Assembly (NCBI RefSeq): GCF_900176345.1
Contig: NZ_FWXU01000005.1
Span: 245,387 to 309,386 of the forward strand
Reading direction: 5' to 3'
DNA from: Rhizobium sp. RU36D
Lineage (GTDB): Bacteria > Pseudomonadota > Alphaproteobacteria > Rhizobiales > Rhizobiaceae
Length of the DNA: 64,000 nt
The translations under genes and the position numbers were made by a program. Position 1 is the stretch's first letter. Each line of letters opens with the position of its first letter. The notes beneath the pieces were generated by a model that was given only the letters and a program-made list of their open reading frames with translations, searched no databases and had not been told where the DNA came from. Of the stretch, positions 20,201-29,200 are shown piece by piece.

Positions 20201-23200
20201 CAGGGCCTATGTCGGCAATGACGTTTCCGTCAGCGGCGGTGCCCTGACGATTTCCGCGTCCATGCTGCTTCCGACATCTGGCGATACCGCCTGGTCGCGT
20301 GCCGTGGCAGGCACCGGCGGCGGGCTTGTCGGGGCCAACGCCACGATCGCAACCTCCACGAATACCAGCACTGTGGAAGCCTATGGCGGGCAGCGGCTGC
20401 GCATGCCCAATGGCGATGTCTCGATTTCTGCCGTCAACGACAGCCGGCAAAGATCCGAGGCAACCGGCATTGCCGCAGGCTATATCGCAGCCGGTGCCAC
20501 CAGGGCCGAATCCTCCTCTTCGGGATCCTCCAAGGCCTGGCTGGAAAGGGACGCGATCACCCAGTCCAACCGCACCGGCCAGATTTCGGTCAGCGCCGAA
20601 GGTATCACGGAAAACAAGGCCAACAGTACGGCCGGTTCCGGCGGTGTCTTCGCAGGCGCTGCGGCACTGGCAAGCACAAGCGACAAGACCGTCACGCTTG
20701 CGGAAATACGCTCGGGCTCTCCCGCATACACGCTCTACACAGCCGGGCTCACGCTGAAGGCGGAGCACGAGTCCCGCTTCAACGGCAATGCCGATTCGTT
20801 CCAGGCCTCGGTGGTTGGAGCAAGCGGCGCCGATGCTCGCAATGTTGTCGACACGACGGTGGATGCCAATATCGGCGCAGGAATTGTCATCAACTCCCTG
20901 GACAATGTCTTCATCACGGCGACGTCGCTGACGGGCCAGACCGGTGGCGGTGCGCGGGCCGGATCCGGTGGCGTGGTGGGCGCCTCTGCCGCCTTTAGCG
21001 ACACCAAAGTCAAAAACACGACGACCGTCAATATCGGCCAGGGTGCGGTTATCAGCCTCAACGGCGACCCGACGACGGCCGATGTGAAATTGAATATCGA
21101 AGCCTTCAACCAGCTTTCCACCGGCGACACAGTTGCTGTCGACGCGGGCGGATTCTTTGCCGGCGGCGGCGGGCGCTCCGATCTGGACGCCACGATCCGG
21201 AATGCGATCAACATCGGGCAAAATGCCATCCTGTTTAGCGTCGGCGCGCTTCAGGTTGGAACGGCATCCGTCAATACCTCCAGCAACAATGCCAATGCAT
21301 CGCTCTACGGTGTCGTCACCGGTGCCGGCGCTTCCACATATTCGAAAATCGATGTCGGGCAGACCATTACCCTGGGCAACAACGTCACGCTGGAGGCGTT
21401 CGGGAACCTGACCCTGACCGCGGGCCAGAGCGGCAATGGCCTTTCCGGCAGCCTCGTGGCGGCAAAGGCACGCACGGAGGTTTACAACTACGCGCTGATA
21501 CCGATCACGGCCCAGTATCGCGGCAGCGCGGTCGCAAACAGCAATTCCAACCTCACCGTGGGGACAGGCGGCAAGTTGCTTGCCGGCCGCAATATCCTGG
21601 TCGGGGCATACAAGGGCTCGGTGACGGCGGAAGGGCGTGGCACCAACCACAACCCCTATCTTGCGATGTTCAATACGACCACCTCGGACGATAACAGCGA
21701 CACCAATACGAGTGCCAATGCCGTGCTGAACGGCACGATCTATGCGGGCACCCACAACAGCCAGAACGTGACCATTGGCATGGACGGCAGCGTGACGCTG
21801 GCGGCACAGGATTACCCCTTCGCCTTCACCGAAGTTGCGGCCGGCGATGTCGCGACCAGCTTCGTGTCCTACAACGACCGAAAGTTGCGCTACGATATTG
21901 CCAATACCTATAACCCCTATGCCGATATCGTCACGAAGATCATGCAGCTCACCGGGCTCAATGAGGCCGATACGCGTTGGCGGCTCGCGACCCGCAACGA
22001 CATCTTCTACGGCGTGACGATCAGCGCGGACGCCCGCCGGCAGGTCGAGACCTTCGTCAACCAGATCAGAACCGGCAGCGTCCCCGACCGCATGGTTGGA
22101 ACCGTCGCCATCGGTTCGATCATGGCGTCTGCAGGCGACGTGGAAATCCATGCCGATACGCTTTCTGGCTCGGCCAACGTCACCGCCAAAGGTGCGCCGC
22201 GCATCGATATCGTCAACAACGGCCGCGGCTATGTGCTGCTGAACAAGTTGCTGCTGACGTCGAACGAAGGCGGCCACGTCGACTTCACCGGTGCGGCTGC
22301 GGCCAGCAGTGCGAACGGGCTAAGGATTTCTACCGATACCGGCCCGGACAAGCCGGAAATCAGCGTGCGCAGCACCTGGGGCGGCGATGTCGATCATCTG
22401 GGCAACGTCACCATCCCCTCCGTGACCCCGGACATCTACTTCCTCGGCGACGTACAGAACCTGAACGGCGCGGTCACTGTCCGCAACGCGATCGGCAATG
22501 TCACGATCCTCGGCAATTCGTTCTCGGCCGCAACGATCGACATGCAGGTCCCGCGGGGCAATCTCACGGTCAACCAGGGCGCGGGATCGATCTACGAAAC
22601 CAACAACGACGTGATGGCGCAGTGGCGCGGAAACCAGTACCGACCGCTGTCTGCCGCTCAGGCGGTCCAGGCGGTTGCCACCTATATGGAAGGCTGGGCC
22701 AATATCGATCGGCAAGGCAATCCGACTGACAATAACAGCTTTACTGCCCGCACTCTGGTGAAGAACTACCAGGACAGCATCTACCCGCACGGCCTGATTT
22801 CCAATGTGTGGTTCAAAGTTTATCCCGACAATATCGGCAGCCAGAACTCCCAGACCGGTGTCGTCGGGGACTTCCGAGAAGGGTATTTCCGCTGGACCGT
22901 CTGGAACGGCGACGGCGACAGATCGGGGCCTTTCGGATGGCTGAAATTTGACGTCATCCAGCGTCAGGCGCTGACCTACGAGGCGAACAACGCGAGCATT
23001 CCGCTGGATACGACGCCGCAGATCATCGGCGGCTCGATCATCCTCAGCGCCGGTACGATCAACGTCAACGGTACGATCCAGAGCGGTTTCTCGAATGCCT
23101 GGTCGGTCAATGTCGGCACTGCTGCGGCCAATACCATCGCCTACTACAAGAACGATGCGGCGGTGCGCGCGGCCAATGCCGGCCGTTTCATCGAACTGCC

Positions 23201-26200
23201 CGTCTCGGCGATCAACGGCTCGCTCGATACCACGATCAGGGCCTATTACGACGTCTCCAACGACCGCATCGAGCTTCAGAACGTCGTGCAGGGCGCCGGC
23301 GGTCGCGTCTATCTCAATGGCGGCATCATCTCGACCTCCACGGTAGCAGGCCAGAGCCAGGGTCTGATCCGCGTCAATGGCGGCTATGCCACGGTGAATG
23401 TCGTCAATACGACGGGCACCTCGCTGGTGACCAACACCATCAATACCGGCACCAGCACGTCAAGCGTCGTGGAAATCGTCGACCAGTACAAATGGGCCAA
23501 TGGTGCGCCGATCCGCACCTGGTATGTCTATGATGTCAGCCAGGCCAATGCGCTCAGCGTCTACGAGCAGACCAACGGATCCAACAATACCGATTACCGC
23601 AATGCCAGGCTCGTCACCGCAAGCAACGGCCAGACGGCGAGCTACAATCCACACGAGAACTTGCTGTACCAATGGGTGGAGACGGCAACTGCGGTTCGGC
23701 AGGCCACCCCCAACAGCCATGTCCAACTGGGCGAATGGCAATGGGAATCGAACCTCGCCGATCCCTATACGACCACCCGCTCGGTCTATATCGGCACTCA
23801 AAGCACGAATTTCCGCGAGGTGGTGACCGGCACCGCGAGCTATAGTGTCCGGGTCGACATGCCGCAGAATCACCAGAACGGCACCGACTTCCACGGCTAC
23901 TGGGTCCAGAACGTCTATGACCGCGCCACCATCACGCTGACAAACACGGTGCGGGCTTCCAACCCGATCAACATCCAGTTCATCGGCGGGTCCAACGGCC
24001 AGGTGTCGGTCAGCTCCAATTCGACCGTGCAGATCAACGGCACGATCACGAACTACAATGGCGCTACCAGCATTTCCGCGACGGGCTCGACATCAGCCGT
24101 CATCGCCAGCCGCGACGGCAGCGTCAGCGGACGTTCGGTGACGATCAATGGCGAGGGCGGCATCGGCACGGCCGCGCAGGCGGTTGGCGTGCAGGTCTAT
24201 GGCGGCACGCTCACGGCATCCTCCACCAATAGGGATATCAACATCAGTGCGCGCGGCGACCTGAACGTCGCCAGTGTCAGGGTCAACGGCCGGAACGGCC
24301 AGGCCCTCACGGCGGGTGATGTCACTTTGACCGCCAGCGGCGACATCACCTCGGCCTCTGCCTATAACGTCGCCAATCCGATCATCGTCGGCAAGTCTGT
24401 CTCGATCAACAGCGCCAGCGGCGCGATCGGCGCCCGGTCCGGCAGCGTCAACGGCCAGCCGGCTCTGACCAACATCAACCCCATCGTTTTCCAGGCCAGC
24501 GGCGTTCGCCTGGCCAATGGCAGCCTCGATGGCGGCGTGCTCGACAGCAGGTCTTCGACCGGGGCCTATCTCGTGCAGTCGCAAGGTGACCTGCGCATCG
24601 GCCATGTCAGCTCCGACGGCGCCGTCTTCCTCGCGGCAGCCGGTTCCAATGGACAGGCGGCCAACATCGTTCCCGGCAGCAGCCGTACCGGCCTGTCGGT
24701 GGAAGAAAGCGCCCGCCTGCAAAACATATGGACCTCGCTCGACCTGCTGCGGCAAGCCCAGCAGGATGGCACCGTTGGCGCCGATGGCAGCCTGAATACA
24801 TCAGTCTATGCCGGCAGTGCCGCCGTTCACGGTTACGAGGCGATGGTCAATCGCGCCTATGAGGATTACTGGCAACTGCGCACCATCGCCTTTGCCGATG
24901 GCCAGACCTATGCGCTGACCGACGCGGGGCGCGTGGCACTGAAGGCCCAGATCGCGGCTGAGCGTGGCGTGGCGGCGAGCCAGGTTCTGGAAAGTGACGT
25001 GGAAGCGGAAGCACGTCGCCGCTTTGCCACCGCGCGTTCGATCCTGGGCCTGGATCAGACCGTCAACGCCTCCTATGATGCCTATTGGCAGTTGCGGGAC
25101 ATGGCCTTTGCCGATGGCACGACCTATGCCATCACGACGCAGGGAAGCCAGTTCTTCCGGTCTGAGCTCGCAACGCGGCTCAATGTCGATCCCGGCACCA
25201 TTACCGATGCCCAGATCGAAACCGAGGCCCGCAGCCGCTTTGCAACGGCGCGCGCCAATCTCGGACGCTCGTCGGACGGTCAGGTCCTCGATCTGCCACA
25301 GAACCAGCTTGAGGCGTTCCGCGTGGCGCCGACAACGGCCATCCTCACATCGGGACTTAGCGCCTACACCCAGGGGTTCAGCTATAAGCTCGGCGAGACC
25401 ACGGCTCTCTATGCCAGCCTGACCTCGGGCGCCCGTTGGACGCTGGACCAGCTGACCTACACGATCGACGCTTCGGCCAATCCGGCATCGAACACGCCGC
25501 TGCCGACAATCGGCCAATTGCCGCAGAATGTCAGCGCCCGTCAGGTCATGCTGTATGCGCCCAATGGTTCGATCGGCAGTCTCGCCGCCCCGCGCACCAT
25601 CGTCTTCAGCAGCGACAATCTTGGCGCCCTGTCGGAGGCGGACCGTGCGACGATCTCTGCTGCCGGACCCGGCGAGCTGCAGGTCAGCACCCGCACCTTG
25701 TCGAACGGAGCAACCCAATACACCGTTCAGGTGGCTCAGCAGGACCTCGTTATTGCAAGCCCGCTCGGCACGATTGCCGCCAAGGCGAAATCGGAAATCT
25801 ACCTCGGCAGCGCCTCGAACCTGAAGCTGGGTGGTGTCGATCAGGGCCTGTTCCCCGGCGGTGTGTTGGCTGCGGCCTACACCCAGGGCGTCCAGACCAC
25901 TCATGGCGGCACCGTGCGCCTGGAAGCCATCGGCGATATCGTCGGCGGCGTCACAGGCCAGGTTGCGATCTCGGGCAATATCTCGAACCTGACCATCATC
26001 TCCGAGACCGGCAGCATCGGTTTGGCGGGGGTCGACGGCAGCAATCCGGCGGACAATCTGAACGCGCTGCAGATTGCGCTGACGGGGTCCAATATCGGCA
26101 CGCTCAACCTCGCCCAGGCCGCTCGTGGCATCTATCTGCGGCAAACAACCGGCGATCTGATCCTCGGCAACATCTCCGGCGGCAGCGGCAGCCGGGCTGC

Positions 26201-29200
26201 GGTCCAGCTTGGCGCGACAGGCAGCATCTATGCCCAGGCCCAGTTCACTGACCGTACCGTGCCCCATATTCTCGGTTCGACGCTTGATCTGCGCGCCGGC
26301 GGCTCCATCAGCTTCCGCAATGGGACCTTCCAGCCCCTGCAGATTGCCATCACGGGGGCTGTCACCGGACATGCCGGCGGCGATTTCAGCCTGCTGTCGC
26401 CGACGCAAGGGGTGACGACTGGTCGTGACGGCGCTTACGGAACGCTGACGGCTGGCGGCAATATCGTCGTCAATTCGACCGGCGGCGCTCTGACGCTCAG
26501 CCGTTCCCTGCAATCTGCGGGTAATCTGACCCTGGTCGCCAGCGGTTTGCTGACCCTGGCGGACAGCGGTGATGATGGGGCCGTGACTGCGAGTGCAAAT
26601 GCGGGTGACGTGGTTGTGACGGCCGGCACGCTCGGGATGGGCGCAGGCACGCGCATTCTTGCTGGCGGCACGGTCAGCATTCTGACGACGGGCAACGCGC
26701 TGATCGGTCAGGTCGAGTCCACGTCGGCCGGTCATGGGACTGTCCCGGCTATCCAGATCACCGCCGGCAGTTCCGGCTCGATCATCGGCAATGGCGACCT
26801 GGTCACCAACATCAAGACGACCTCGCTTGGCGGCGTGGTTCTGAATGCTGGCCAGGCCATCGACCTCGACGTCTCCACGGGATGGCTGAACGCGACCGCC
26901 GGCAATGGCGACCTTGTCATCGATACCACTGGTGGCCTGACCTCGACGGCTCTTGCCTCGACAGGCGGAAGCGTCAAAATCACCGCGGGCGGCACCTTGG
27001 CGCTGGGCTCCGTTGCGTCCCGGATGGATACGCGGCTCGTCTCGCTGGGCGGTGCTGTCCGTTTCCTCACGGTGACCGCTGACCGCGATGCGGCGTTGGA
27101 AGCAGCGTCTGATATCGAAGGCACGTCAGTCATTGCTGACGGCTCGATCAGCGCCACATCTGGTGGATTGATCGATATTGCCACCCTGCGTAGCGGTAGG
27201 TCTATGGGTCTCAATGCCGGATCACGCATTCAGGCCACGACGGTCGATGCCGGAACATCGGCCACGCTCGACGCTGTGTCGGACATCGGGGCCACCGACC
27301 TGACGACCGGTACTTTCGCGACCGTTCGCGCTGGCGGATTGGTGGATATCGACACGCTCGCCATCGGCACGGTGCTGACCAGCACAGCCGGCACGACGAC
27401 GACATTTGCTGCGGTGGGCGCTGGCACGTCGATAGATGTTACATCTGCCGGCCTGATCGACATTGCCAGCGCCACAACCACCACCGGCAATATCGGCATG
27501 ACCTCGACCGGCGGCTCCATTCGGATCGGATCGCTTGACGCCGGTAATGATGCCGTGCTGAACACCTTTGGCGATGTTCGTGGCACCTCGGCGGTTGCCG
27601 ACGGGTCGATCAGCGCCACATCAGGCGGCCTCATCGATATCGCCACCCTGCGTAGCGGTCGCTCGGTTGGCCTCAATGCGGGTTCCCGAATTCAGGCCAG
27701 GACCGTCAACGCCGGTACGTCGGCCACGCTTGACGCCGTATCGGATGTCCAGGCCACCGACTTGACGACGGGCACCTTCGCCACGCTTCGCGCCGGTGGG
27801 TTGATCTATATCTCCACGCTCGACATCGGCACGGTGCTGACCAGCACGGCCGGCACCACGACGACGTTTGGTACGTTGGGCGCTGGCACATCAATGGATG
27901 TTACCTCAACGGGTCTCATCGACATTACCAGCGCCACGACGGGCACCGGCAATATCGGCATATCCTCCACCGGCGGCTCGATCGGCTTCGGCACCCTGGA
28001 TGCCGGAAATGATGTCGTGCTCAACGCCTTTGGCGATGTTCGTGGCACCTCGGCGGTTGCCGACGGCTCTATCAGCGCAACGGCTGGTGGCCTGATCGAT
28101 ATCTCCACGCTTGATATCGGGACGGTGCTGACGACAACCGCGGGCACGACCACCACCTTCGGTACTGTCGGAGCTGGCACATCAATGGATGTCACCTCAA
28201 CGGGTCTCATCGATATTACCAGCGCCACGACAACCACGGGCGACATTCGCTTGACCTCTAGCGCCGGTTCCATGCGTTTCGGATCGCTCGGCGCGGGTAA
28301 CGACACGATGCTCAACGCCTTTGGCGATGTTCGCGGCACCTCGGCGGTTGCAGATGGCTCGCTCAGCGCCACGTCGGGTGGCCTCATAGATATCGCCACC
28401 CTGGGCACGGGTGGCTCGGTTGGCCTCAATGCCGGTTCACGAATTCAGGCTACGACGATCGAAGCTGGGACATCGGCCACGCTGGATGCGGTTTCCGATA
28501 TCCGAGCCACGGACCTGACGACCGGCACCTTCGCGACCCTTCGCGCCGGCGGCTTGATTGGTATCGATACGCTCGACATCGGCACGGTGCTGACGACGAC
28601 GGCTGGCACCACGACGACCTTTGATACGGTGGGCGCTGGCACGTCTATGGATGTCACATCTGCCGGCCTGATCGACATATCGAGCGCTACGACGGGCGCC
28701 GACAACATCGGCTTGACCTCGACCGGCGGATCGATCCGGTTCGGATCGCTTGATGCGGGTAACGACGCTGTGCTCAACGCCTTTGACGATATCCGCGGCA
28801 CCTCGGCGGTTGCTGACGGCTCGATCAACGCGACAGCCGGTGGCCTGATCGATATCGCCAACCTGAGCACGGGTGGCTCGGTTGGCCTCAATGCGGGTTC
28901 CCGAATTCAGGCCACGACCATCAATGCCGGAACGTCGGCGACGCTCGACGCCGTGTCGGACATCCAGGCAACCGACCTGACGACCGGCACCTTCGCGACC
29001 CTTCGCGCCGGCGGCTTGATTGGTATCGATACGCTTGACATCGGCACGGTGCTGACCAGCACGGCTGGCACGACGACGACGTTTGATACGGTGGGCGCTG
29101 GCACGTCTATGGATGTCACATCTGCCGGCCTGATCGACATCTCGAGCGCCACGACTGGCACCGGCAATATCGGCATGACCTCCACCGGCGGCTCGATCCG

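Noticed and set aside
17460..22277. Two long minus-strand frames (853 and 718 residues) inside the giant adhesin
   Set aside because: They are shadows of repetitive GC-rich coding sequence, rich in Arg/Asp/Gly with no start signals or known domains.
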